Assembly: GCA_025935595.1 (NCBI GenBank)
Contig: JAICUZ010000172.1
Span: forward strand, 1-5,854
Length of the DNA: 5,854 nt
From: Burkholderiales bacterium
GTDB lineage: Bacteria; Actinomycetota; Thermoleophilia; Gaiellales; Gaiellaceae
Direction: 5' to 3'
In this document: positions 1 to 5,854 of the stretch, piece after piece
How positions within the stretch are numbered: the stretch's first letter is position 1
Layout of the letters: every line of letters begins with the position of its first letter
Translations under genes and position numbers: made by a program
Notes under the pieces: model-generated
Told to the model about the DNA's origin: nothing
The model's input: only the letters and a program-made list of their open reading frames with translations
Database searches by the model: none

Positions 1-780
<780 letters not shown>

Positions 781-788
781 GTGTCCTT

Positions 789-793
789 CTCCC
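789..793 (-). promoter_or_regulatory. Shine-Dalgarno of clpB
   Basis: On the minus strand GGGAG lies 8 nt before the clpB ATG. A second purine run (AAGGA) sits only 3 nt from the ATG and is too close to serve as the site. An in-frame GTG 15 nt further upstream lies 5' of the GGGAG motif, so the ATG at 780 is the better start. Confidence 0.6.
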
Positions 794-811
794 ACGTGTC
801 CTTGATGCGAA

Positions 812-848
812 GCGCACTGCACGGTGCCTGGCACCAGACGGGGTGCGC
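812..848. repeat. Nested inverted repeat in the hspR-clpB gap
   Basis: The core is a perfect 13-bp palindrome, GGTGCC-T-GGCACC (823-835). It is nested inside a second perfect pair of 6-nt arms, GCGCAC (812-817) and GTGCGC (843-848), separated from the core by 5 and 7 nt. The element fills almost half of the 82-nt gap between the hspR stop and the clpB start. As RNA it could fold into a two-tier hairpin whose inner stem is at most 4 bp with a CCTGG loop. No U-tract follows in the clpB direction, so it is not a standard intrinsic terminator. It does not match HAIR or CIRCE. It could be an operator, an RNA processing or attenuation element, or a dispersed intergenic repeat; the sequence does not decide. 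Confidence 0.55.
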
Positions 849-862
849 AAAGGCATGTCTGT

Positions 863-1237
863 TCACGTCGCGCGCCGCCTCACGTCCGGCGTCTGCGACG
901 GTTGGTACACGACAAGTTCGCGCCGGTAGAAGCGATGCACCTCGTCCAGCGCCTTCCGCATTTCGTGCTCCATCCGCTCGAGGCGGCGCTGCATGCGCAG
1001 CAGCTCGTCCTCCATGTGCAGCACGCGCTCGACGCCGGCCAGGTTCAACCCGAGCTCGGACGTCAGCCGCTGGATCAACCGCAGCCGCTCGACATCCGCG
1101 TCCGAGTAGAGCCGCGTGTTACCGGCCGTACGGCCAGGGTGCACGAGGCCCCTCTGCTCGTACATGCGAAGCGTCTGCGGGTGCATGCCGACGAGCTCGG
1201 CGGCGACGCTGATCATGTAGCGGGGACGGTCGTCCAT
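863..1237 (-). CDS. hspR: HspR, MerR-family heat-shock repressor
   Basis: Transcriptional repressor of the dnaK regulon; in Streptomyces and Mycobacterium HspR binds HAIR inverted repeats and uses DnaK as co-repressor, so free DnaK reports on stress. Seen: 124 aa, usual length for the family. The N-terminal winged helix-turn-helix (about residues 8-70) contains ISVAAELVGMHPQTLRMYEQ (9-28), then GLVHPGRTAGNTRLYSDADVE and the HspR-typical ELGLNLAGVERVL (61-73). A charged heptad-like helix (about 73-103) probably forms the dimerisation coiled coil. The ATG shares its A with the TGA of dnaJ (TGATG), so translation is coupled to dnaJ; GGGAAG lies 8 nt upstream. ATG at codon 8 is a possible alternative start, but it would abut the helix-turn-helix and lose the coupling. 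Identity as HspR rather than another MerR protein rests on both motifs and position after dnaJ. Confidence 0.95.
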   Translation of the reverse strand: MDDRPRYMISVAAELVGMHPQTLRMYEQRGLVHPGRTAGNTRLYSDADVERLRLIQRLTSELGLNLAGVERVLHMEDELLRMQRRLERMEHEMRKALDEVHRFYRRELVVYQPSQTPDVRRRAT

Positions 1238-2274
1238 CAGATGGTCTTCCCGAGCTCTTCGAGCAGCTCGCGCTGCTTCTTGTTCATCTTCTTCGGCACC
1301 TCGATCCGGACGCGCGCGAGCACGTCACCTTGGCCGTCGCCTTTCAGCCGCGGCGCGCCGCGGCCCTTGATGCGCAGCAACTTCCCGTCCTCCGTGCCGG
1401 CCGGGATCTTCAGCGACACGGCCCCGCCCGGCGTCGGCGCCTCGACGGTGCCGCCGAGCGCGGCGGTCGGGAACGACACCGGAACGGTGACGACGAGGTC
1501 GTCGCCGCGCCGTTCGTAGATCTTCGACGGCTCGACGCGTGTGACGACATAGAGATCGCCGGCTGCTGCACCGCCGTACCCCGCCTCGCCCTTGCCCTTC
1601 AGCTTGATGCGCGTGCCGTCCTTGACGCCGGCGGGGATCTTCACGGTGTAGCGCTTCGTCCGCCGCTCGCGGCCCGTGCCGTGACACGTCGGGCACGGCG
1701 TCTGCACGATCGAGCCCATGCCGTGGCACTGCGGGCACGGCTGCTGCAGCGCGAACAGGCCCTGCGAGGTCGCGACAACACCCGAGCCGTTGCACTTCGG
1801 ACAGACGATGGGCGCGGTGCCGGGCGCGGCACCGGTGCCGTGACACGTGTGGCACGCGAGCTCGAGCTGGACCGGCACCGTCGTCTGCACGCCCTGGAGC
1901 GCGTCCTCGAACGAGACGCGCACCTCGACCTCGACGTCGTTGCCGCGCTGGCCGCGCTGCGGCTGCTGCCGACCACCGCCGCCCCGGTTGAAGATGCCGC
2001 CGAAGATGTCGCCGAGGTCGAAGTCGCCGAAGTCGAACGTCGTCCCGGCGGTGGGGCCCGGCTGGCCGTCCGCGGAACCGAAGCGGTCGTACTGCTTTCG
2101 CTTCTCCGGGTCGGAGAGCACGTCATACGCTCCCTGCACCTCCTTGAAGCGCTCCTCGTTGCCCGGGTTGCGGTCCGGGTGGACCTCGCGGACGAGCTTG
2201 CGGTACGCCTTCTTCAGCTCGTCCGGCGAGGCGTTCTTCGAGACGCCCAGGACTTCGTACAGCGACTTAGCCAC
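1237..2274 (-). CDS. dnaJ: Chaperone DnaJ (Hsp40, class A)
   Basis: Co-chaperone that delivers unfolded substrates to DnaK and stimulates its ATPase through the J domain. Seen: 345 aa with the full class A layout. The J domain is residues 1-70 with the catalytic HPD at 32-34. A Gly/Phe-rich linker follows (about 76-112). The zinc-binding domain carries four intact CXXCXGXG motifs at 141-148, 158-165, 180-187 and 194-201. The C-terminal substrate-binding and dimerisation region runs from about 205 to the end. The protein is slightly shorter than the roughly 375-390 residues common in the family, mainly in linker and C-terminus. The start is GTG, overlapping the last 8 nt of grpE; GAGGG lies 12 nt upstream, a long spacing, so coupling to grpE termination probably matters. 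The stop overlaps the hspR start by one base. Confidence 0.97.
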   Translation of the reverse strand: MAKSLYEVLGVSKNASPDELKKAYRKLVREVHPDRNPGNEERFKEVQGAYDVLSDPEKRKQYDRFGSADGQPGPTAGTTFDFGDFDLGDIFGGIFNRGGGGRQQPQRGQRGNDVEVEVRVSFEDALQGVQTTVPVQLELACHTCHGTGAAPGTAPIVCPKCNGSGVVATSQGLFALQQPCPQCHGMGSIVQTPCPTCHGTGRERRTKRYTVKIPAGVKDGTRIKLKGKGEAGYGGAAAGDLYVVTRVEPSKIYERRGDDLVVTVPVSFPTAALGGTVEAPTPGGAVSLKIPAGTEDGKLLRIKGRGAPRLKGDGQGDVLARVRIEVPKKMNKKQRELLEELGKTI

Positions 2275-2746
2275 CCGAGATGACCACCCTCGCCGGCCGC
2301 AGCACGCGGTCTCCGAGCAGGTAGCCCTTCTGCAGCACCTCGATCACGGTCCCCTCCTCCGCCTCCGACGGCTGCGAGAGGAGCGCCTCCTGCGTGTGCG
2401 GATCGAACTTGCCCTCGGTCGTGATCTCGGCGAGCCCTTCCTTCGCGAGTGCGTCCGCAAGCGCACGATGGACGAGCCGAACGCCGTCCTCCAGTTGTGC
2501 CTCTTCGTGCGCAGACGCGAACTCGAGCGCGCGCTCGAGATCGTCGAGCACCGGCACGAGCTCACGGACCAGCCGCTCGTGGGCGCGCGCGGCCAGCTCT
2601 TGTTGGTCGCGCGCCACCCGCTTGCGGTAGTTGTCGAACTCGGCCTTCAGCCGCTGCAGCGCGTCGAGATACTCGTCACGCTCCTTCTGAACCGCGGCCA
2701 ACTCGTCGACGACCTCGACCTCCTCCTCGGGGAGGTTGTCACTCAT
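2267..2746 (-). CDS. grpE: Nucleotide exchange factor GrpE
   Basis: Dimeric cytoplasmic factor that releases ADP from DnaK and so resets the chaperone cycle. Seen: 159 aa, compact compared with about 197 in E. coli, the difference lying in a short acidic N-terminus (residues 1-15). A long coiled-coil helix (about 15-60) contains the family motif FDNYRKRV (37-44), followed by LVPVLDDLERAL (63-74). The beta-wing domain that contacts DnaK contains GKFDPHTQEAL (112-122) and ends with EVLQKGYLLGDRVLRPARVV (136-155). The protein stops right after the last beta strand, with no C-terminal tail. The ATG overlaps the dnaK stop by 8 nt (ATGAGTGA), and a GAGGT motif inside the end of dnaK lies 5 nt upstream (2752-2756). 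The overlap implies co-translation with dnaK. Confidence 0.97.
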   Translation of the reverse strand: MSDNLPEEEVEVVDELAAVQKERDEYLDALQRLKAEFDNYRKRVARDQQELAARAHERLVRELVPVLDDLERALEFASAHEEAQLEDGVRLVHRALADALAKEGLAEITTEGKFDPHTQEALLSQPSEAEEGTVIEVLQKGYLLGDRVLRPARVVISGG

Positions 2747-4628
2747 CGACGACCTCGTACTCGGCGTCCTCGACCACCTCGTCGTCCGACGTGCTCGACG
2801 TGCCGTTCGGCTGCGCCTGCTCGGCCGACGCCTGCGCGTAGAGCGCCTGCGCCGCCTCAGTCCACGCGGACTGCAGCGCGTCCGTCTTCGCCTTGATGTC
2901 CGCGACGTCGCTCGATTCGAGCACCCCGCGCAGCTCCATGATCCGTCCTTCCACCGTGCCTGCGAGCGACGAGTCGAGCTTCTCGCGGTTCTCGTTCAGC
3001 GACTTCTCGATCTGGTAGGCGAGCGACTCGGCGTTGTTGCGCGCGTCGACGAGCTCGCGCAGCTTGTGCGCCTCGCCGCGGTGAGACTCCGCCTCGCGGA
3101 TCATGCGGTCGATCTCGTCCTGCTTCAGGCCCGAGCCGCCTTCGATCCGGATCTGCTGCTCGTTGCCGGACGCGTTGTCCTTGGCCGAGACGTTGATGAT
3201 CCCGTTCGCGTCGATGTCGAACGACACCTCGATCTGCGGCATGCCGCGCGGTGCCGGCGGGATGCCGAACAGCTCGAAGCGGCCGAGCGTCTTGTTGTAG
3301 GTCGCCATCTCCGATTCGCCTTGCAGCACGTGCACGAGGACGGACGGCTGGTTGTCCTCGGCGGTCGAGAAGATCTGCGACTTCCGCGTCGGGATCGTCG
3401 TGTTCCGCTCGATCAGGTTCGTCATCACGCCGCCCTTGGTCTCGATGCCGAGCGACAGCGGAGTGACGTCGAGAAGCAGCACGTCCTTGACCTCGCCCTT
3501 CAGCACGCCGCCCTGGATCGCGGCGCCGACTGCGACGACCTCGTCCGGGTTGACCCCCTTGTGCGGATCCTTGCCGATCAGGTCCTTGACCTTGGCCTGC
3601 ACGGCCGGCATGCGGGTCATACCGCCGACGAGCACGACGTGGTCGATCTTCGACGCGTCGAGGCCGGCATCGGCGAGCGCCTGCTTCGTCGGTGCGACCG
3701 TGCGCTCGAGCAGCGCGTGCGCGAGCTCCTCGAGCTTCGCGCGGGTGAGTTGCAGGTCGAGGTGCTTGGGGCCGTCCTGGGTCGCGGTGATGAACGGCAG
3801 GTTGATCTGCGTCGTCATCGTCGAGCTCAGCTCGATCTTCGCCTTCTCCGCCGCCTCGTACAGCCGCTGCAGCGCCATCGGGTCGGCGCTCAGGTCGATG
3901 CCCTGGTCGCGCTTGAACTCGGAGACCATCCAGTCGACGACCGCCTTGTCGAAGTTGTCGCCGCCGAGGTGGTTGTCTCCGTTCGTCGACTTGACCTCGA
4001 ACACGCCCTCGCCGAGCTCGAGCACCGACACGTCGAACGTGCCGCCGCCGAGGTCGAAGACGAGGATCGTCTGATCCGCGCCTTCCTTGTCGAGGCCGTA
4101 CGCGAGCGCGGCTGCGGTCGGCTCGTTGATGATGCGCAGCACGTTCAGGCCGGCGATCTTGCCGGCGTCCTTCGTCGCCTCGCGCTGTGCGTTGTTGAAG
4201 TACGCGGGGACGGTGATCACCGCTTCGGTGACCGTCTCGCCGAGGAACGCCTCGGCGTCCGCCTTCAGCTTCTGCAGGATCATCGCGCTGATCTCCGGCG
4301 GGGCGTACTCCTTGCCGCCCGCCTCGATCCGCACGTCGTCGTTCGGGCCCTTCACGACCTTGTACGGGACGATGGTCATCTCCTCGTCGACCTCGTCGTA
4401 CTTGCGGCCCATGAAGCGCTTGACGGAGAACACGGTGTTCTCCGGGTTCGTGACCTGCTGCCGCCGCGCCGGGGCGCCGACGAGCCGCTGCCCGTCCTTC
4501 GTGAAGCCGACGACCGACGGTGTGGTCCGGCCGCCCTCGGCATTCGCGATCACGGTCGGCTCGCCGCCCTCGAGGACGGCCATGCACGAGTTCGTCGTGC
4601 CCAGGTCGATGCCGATCGTCTTTGCCAT
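2739..4628 (-). CDS. dnaK: Chaperone DnaK (Hsp70)
   Basis: ATP-driven Hsp70 that binds exposed hydrophobic peptide segments; in HspR systems it is also the co-repressor. Seen: 629 aa, normal for bacterial DnaK. The nucleotide-binding domain (1-380) has the phosphate-1 motif GIDLGTTNS (6-14), catalytic Lys70 in SVKRFMGR, NEPTAAALAYGLD (168-180), the phosphate-2 motif FDLGGGTFDVS (191-201) with Thr197 at the position of E. coli Thr199, and VVLVGGMTRMP (331-341). The interdomain linker is DVLLLDVTP (382-390). The substrate-binding beta domain includes GIPPAPRGMPQIEV (455-468). The helical lid runs from about 502 and ends in an acidic tail (DDEVVEDAEYEVVDE). Residues about 75-97 form an insert usually lacking in actinobacterial DnaK. 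AAGGAG lies 9 nt before the ATG. First gene of the dnaK-grpE-dnaJ-hspR unit. Confidence 0.99.
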   Translation of the reverse strand: MAKTIGIDLGTTNSCMAVLEGGEPTVIANAEGGRTTPSVVGFTKDGQRLVGAPARRQQVTNPENTVFSVKRFMGRKYDEVDEEMTIVPYKVVKGPNDDVRIEAGGKEYAPPEISAMILQKLKADAEAFLGETVTEAVITVPAYFNNAQREATKDAGKIAGLNVLRIINEPTAAALAYGLDKEGADQTILVFDLGGGTFDVSVLELGEGVFEVKSTNGDNHLGGDNFDKAVVDWMVSEFKRDQGIDLSADPMALQRLYEAAEKAKIELSSTMTTQINLPFITATQDGPKHLDLQLTRAKLEELAHALLERTVAPTKQALADAGLDASKIDHVVLVGGMTRMPAVQAKVKDLIGKDPHKGVNPDEVVAVGAAIQGGVLKGEVKDVLLLDVTPLSLGIETKGGVMTNLIERNTTIPTRKSQIFSTAEDNQPSVLVHVLQGESEMATYNKTLGRFELFGIPPAPRGMPQIEVSFDIDANGIINVSAKDNASGNEQQIRIEGGSGLKQDEIDRMIREAESHRGEAHKLRELVDARNNAESLAYQIEKSLNENREKLDSSLAGTVEGRIMELRGVLESSDVADIKAKTDALQSAWTEAAQALYAQASAEQAQPNGTSSTSDDEVVEDAEYEVVDE

Positions 4629-4637
4629 GCGTGTCTG

Positions 4638-4643
4638 CTCCTT
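4638..4643 (-). promoter_or_regulatory. Shine-Dalgarno of dnaK
   Basis: Minus-strand AAGGAG, a strong match to the anti-SD, with a 9-nt spacer to the ATG at 4628. It is the best ribosome-binding site in the window and fixes the dnaK start. It partly overlaps the HAIR-like half site at 4641-4647. Confidence 0.85.
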
Positions 4644-4680
4644 AAGTTGATACTGGAAGAAAATCTAAGCCGAACTCTAG
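4641..4680. promoter_or_regulatory. Pair of HAIR-like half sites upstream of dnaK (possible HspR operator)
   Basis: Read on the plus strand, CTTAAGT (4641-4647) and ACTCTAG (4674-4680) each match one arm of the HspR consensus CTTGAGT-N7-ACTCAAG at 6 of 7 positions and in the correct order and orientation. The spacer is 26 nt instead of 7. The pair brackets the presumed dnaK promoter or early leader. Against it: the spacing is wrong for a known HAIR, and the left arm overlaps the AT-rich edge of the ribosome-binding site. No better-spaced HAIR and no CIRCE element is visible in the 88-nt gap. Confidence 0.3.
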
Positions 4681-4703
4681 CAGATTGCTGGGCGCCCTGT
4701 AGC
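4674..4703 (-). promoter_or_regulatory. Weak candidate dnaK promoter
   Basis: On the minus strand TAGAGT (4679-4674) fits an actinobacterial TANNNT -10 box, with GCTACA (4703-4698) as a poor -35 box 18 nt upstream. An alternative -10 is TAGATT (4667-4662), which lacks a convincing -35. The 88-nt divergent gap must contain a promoter for the dnaK operon, but which box is used cannot be settled by eye. Confidence 0.25.
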
Positions 4704-4704
4704 C

Positions 4705-4710
4705 TATAGT
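4705..4710 (+). promoter_or_regulatory. -10 box of a probable leaderless promoter
   Basis: TATAGT fits TATAAT/TANNNT closely. Its last base is 6 nt before the GTG start of the plus-strand gene, so transcription would begin at or within a base or two of the start codon. No purine-rich ribosome-binding site precedes the GTG. The -35 is unclear: TTGCTG (4685-4690) is a fair hexamer but only 14 nt away, and AGATTG (4682-4687) has 17-nt spacing but a weak match. Confidence 0.55.
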
Positions 4711-4716
4711 CGTTCC

Positions 4717-5010
4717 GTGGACGAGCAGGAGCTCAAAGCCGTCGTCGAGGCCCGGAAGGAGCTCGGCCCCGAGCACGAGGCGCACCTGATCGCGGGTTTC
4801 CTCGAGAAGATCGACAAGGAGATCGACCGGCGCGTGGACGAGAAGATCGCGGCCCGGCGGCCGCGATCGAGCCGCAAGAGCCGCGAGGGCGAGCTCGGGA
4901 TCTTCATCCCGATCTTCATTTTCGCCGGAATCTGGGGTCACGTCTGGGGGATCGTGGCCGCCTCGGTCGCCCTGGCCGTCGTCTTCCTGGTCAGCGAGCT
5001 GCGCCGATAA
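4717..5010 (+). CDS. Small membrane protein of unknown function
   Basis: 97 aa; function unknown. The N-terminal half (1-58) is soluble, strongly charged and helical: an ARKELGPEHEAHLIAGFLEK stretch (12-31), then a basic region with alternating charges rich in Arg/Lys (about 38-57). The C-terminal half is hydrophobic, with two adjacent segments, about 60-72 (LGIFIPIFIFAGI) and 74-93 (GHVWGIVAASVALAVVFLVS), which suggest a membrane hairpin or one long bent helix. It ends in a short ELRR tail. The basic stretch before the first segment favours a cytoplasmic N-terminus. The charged 'RKELG-E-E-...-FLEKI-KEID-RVD-K' pattern is, from memory, common in small uncharacterised actinobacterial membrane proteins; I cannot check this. 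The start is GTG with no Shine-Dalgarno and a -10 box directly upstream, so it is probably leaderless. It is divergent from dnaK and may respond to the same shared region, but nothing proves a stress role. Confidence 0.8.
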   Translation: MDEQELKAVVEARKELGPEHEAHLIAGFLEKIDKEIDRRVDEKIAARRPRSSRKSREGELGIFIPIFIFAGIWGHVWGIVAASVALAVVFLVSELRR

Positions 5011-5818
5011 CGGCGCCGCCCACGACCACGAGCAGCGCCCCGAGCACCAGCCTCCGCCCCATCCCCTCCGTGTGCCGCACGAGGAGCGCCGCGAGGAGGA
5101 CGCCCCACAGCGACTCGGTCGCGACGAGCGGCGAGACCACGGTGACCCGGCCGCGCCAGTAGGCCTCGAAGAGCAGCACGTACGACAGCCCGAACATCAG
5201 GCCCGCCGGCGCAAACCGCGTCAGCTCTCGCCGGGTCGGTGCGCGCCGCGTCCAGATCGTCGCCACAACCGTTCCCGCGAGCAGCGTCGCGGCGGCGGCG
5301 GTCTGCGGCGACGCGTCGGCGTGGAGCGCGCGAATCAGGTTGTCGCGGGTCGCGAACATCGTCGCCGCACCCGCCGCGAAGAGCAGGCCGCGCGCGCGGA
5401 GGTGGCCCGGCCGGTCGCGCTCGGCCGCCAGCAGGACGCCGCCCGCGACGATCGCCAGCGCGCCGACCACGAGCGGGACCCGCAGCGGCTCGTCGAGAAA
5501 CACGAGCGCGATCGCAACTGCCACGAGCGGCGCCGCGCCGACGGCGACGGACGTGCGCGAGGCGCCGATCTCGCGCACGGCGAGCGTGAACAGCGACTGG
5601 GAGCCACCCGGCGCGAGCAGCCCGGCGAGCAGGAACGGCCACGCGCCGTGGAAGTCGTGGCGGACGAACGACGCGGCGACGGCGACGGCGAGCGCCACGA
5701 CGACCGTCGCGAGCGTCGCGCCGCTCGCGTTCGGCAGTCCAGGCAGCGCCAGCCGCAGCGCGACCGTCATGCCGCCGAAGAGCGCAGCCGATCCGAGCGC
5801 GAGCAGGACGGCGGTCAA
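4991..5818 (-). CDS. EamA/DMT-superfamily transporter
   Basis: Integral inner-membrane protein of the drug/metabolite transporter superfamily; substrate unknown (members export amino acids, metabolites or drugs). Seen: 275 aa, nearly all hydrophobic, with about ten membrane segments in two five-helix EamA repeats. Approximate segments are 2-24, 33-52, 59-81, 89-108, 113-132, 143-161, 172-189, 202-221, 225-247 and 256-273. Repeat 1 contains the family-typical APLVAVAIALVFLDEPLR (96-113) and repeat 2 the matching SPLVATESLWGVLLAALL (229-246). The repeat-1 LDEP motif is replaced by VRHTEG in repeat 2. The start is TTG, chosen because the first helix begins at once and the codon overlaps the previous gene's stop (TTGA), implying coupling; the next in-frame ATG, codon 17, would cut the first helix. 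Only a weak GAG precedes it. The 3' end overlaps the convergent small gene by 20 nt. Confidence 0.88.
   Translation of the reverse strand: MTAVLLALGSAALFGGMTVALRLALPGLPNASGATLATVVVALAVAVAASFVRHDFHGAWPFLLAGLLAPGGSQSLFTLAVREIGASRTSVAVGAAPLVAVAIALVFLDEPLRVPLVVGALAIVAGGVLLAAERDRPGHLRARGLLFAAGAATMFATRDNLIRALHADASPQTAAAATLLAGTVVATIWTRRAPTRRELTRFAPAGLMFGLSYVLLFEAYWRGRVTVVSPLVATESLWGVLLAALLVRHTEGMGRRLVLGALLVVVGGAVIGAAR
5001..5016. terminator. GC-rich hairpin across the convergent 3' ends
   Basis: GCGCCG (5001-5006) and CGGCGC (5011-5016) are perfect 6-bp arms around an ATAA loop that contains the TAA stop of the plus-strand gene. On the minus strand it lies in the last codons of the transporter. It could end plus-strand transcription and protect its 3' end. 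Neither direction has a U-tract, so it is not a typical intrinsic terminator and could be chance in GC-rich DNA. Confidence 0.3.
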
Positions 5819-5854
5819 CGGATTGTCTCGGCGGCGACGATGCCGGCCATGATC
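5815..5854 (-). CDS. C-terminal end of an unidentified upstream gene (partial)
   Basis: An open frame from the right edge reads IMAGIVAAETIR and stops at TGA (5817-5815). This stop overlaps the TTG start of the transporter by 3 of 4 bases (TTGA), a typical translational-coupling arrangement. Twelve residues are too few to assign a family. The frame could instead be chance, but the tight overlap argues for a real gene in the same operon as the transporter. Confidence 0.4.
   Translation of the reverse strand, partial: IMAGIVAAETIR

Noticed and set aside
781..862. HAIR operator for HspR directly upstream of clpB
   Set aside because: The nearest match is a single half site (CATCAAG, 5 of 7) with no partner arm at the required distance.
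1330..2896. Long plus-strand frames opposite dnaJ and grpE
   Set aside because: Both are shadows of conserved minus-strand genes with intact zinc motifs and beta-wing sequence; no independent domain or ribosome-binding signal.
2736..4709. A 657-codon open frame on the plus strand opposite dnaK
   Set aside because: It is the antisense shadow of dnaK. High GC at third codon positions removes stops on the other strand. Its product is Arg/Leu/Val-rich with no recognisable motif, while the minus-strand frame is full-length DnaK.
4629..4716. CIRCE element (TTAGCACTC-N9-GAGTGCTAA) for HrcA control of dnaK
   Set aside because: Neither arm is present, and the operon carries hspR instead of hrcA.

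Overview
The window is a protein quality-control locus from a high-GC bacterium, read mostly on the minus strand. From right to left it carries dnaK, grpE, dnaJ, hspR and the 5' part of a clpB-type gene that runs off the left edge. This order, with the MerR-family repressor HspR rather than HrcA/CIRCE, is the classic actinobacterial arrangement. High GC, GTG and TTG starts, a probable leaderless mRNA and a small membrane protein of actinobacterial appearance point the same way. However, DnaK keeps the ~22-residue insert in its N-terminal quadrant that is missing from typical Actinobacteria such as Mycobacterium. A deep-branching actinobacterial class (Thermoleophilia or Rubrobacteria-like) therefore looks more likely than a Streptomyces or Mycobacterium relative. 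This placement is inference.

Layout: 1-780 (-) N-terminal domain and start of the first AAA+ module of ClpB; 781-862, a short gap with a nested inverted repeat and the clpB ribosome-binding site; 863-1237 (-) hspR; 1237-2274 (-) dnaJ; 2267-2746 (-) grpE; 2739-4628 (-) dnaK; 4629-4716, a divergent promoter region; 4717-5010 (+) a small two-segment membrane protein whose GTG start lies just after a -10 box; 4991-5818 (-) an EamA/DMT-type transporter converging on it with a 20-nt overlap; 5815-5854 (-) the last codons of an upstream gene coupled to the transporter by a TTGA overlap. No stretch longer than 90 bases lacks a gene.

How the genes work together: DnaK (Hsp70) with co-chaperone DnaJ and nucleotide-exchange factor GrpE refolds unfolded proteins and passes aggregates to ClpB, an AAA+ disaggregase. 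HspR is the autoregulatory repressor known in other bacteria to use DnaK as co-repressor. The first four genes overlap by 8, 8 and 1 nt, so they are very probably one translationally coupled transcript. clpB follows after 82 nt. No canonical HAIR operator (CTTGAGT-N7-ACTCAAG) is present upstream of dnaK or clpB, but two HAIR-like half sites in the correct orientation flank the presumed dnaK promoter with an unusually long spacer.

No new system is evident. The points worth a second look are the operator architecture, the DnaK insert, the compact N-domain and ClpC-like stretch of the Clp protein, the nested inverted repeat before clpB, and the leaderless gene.
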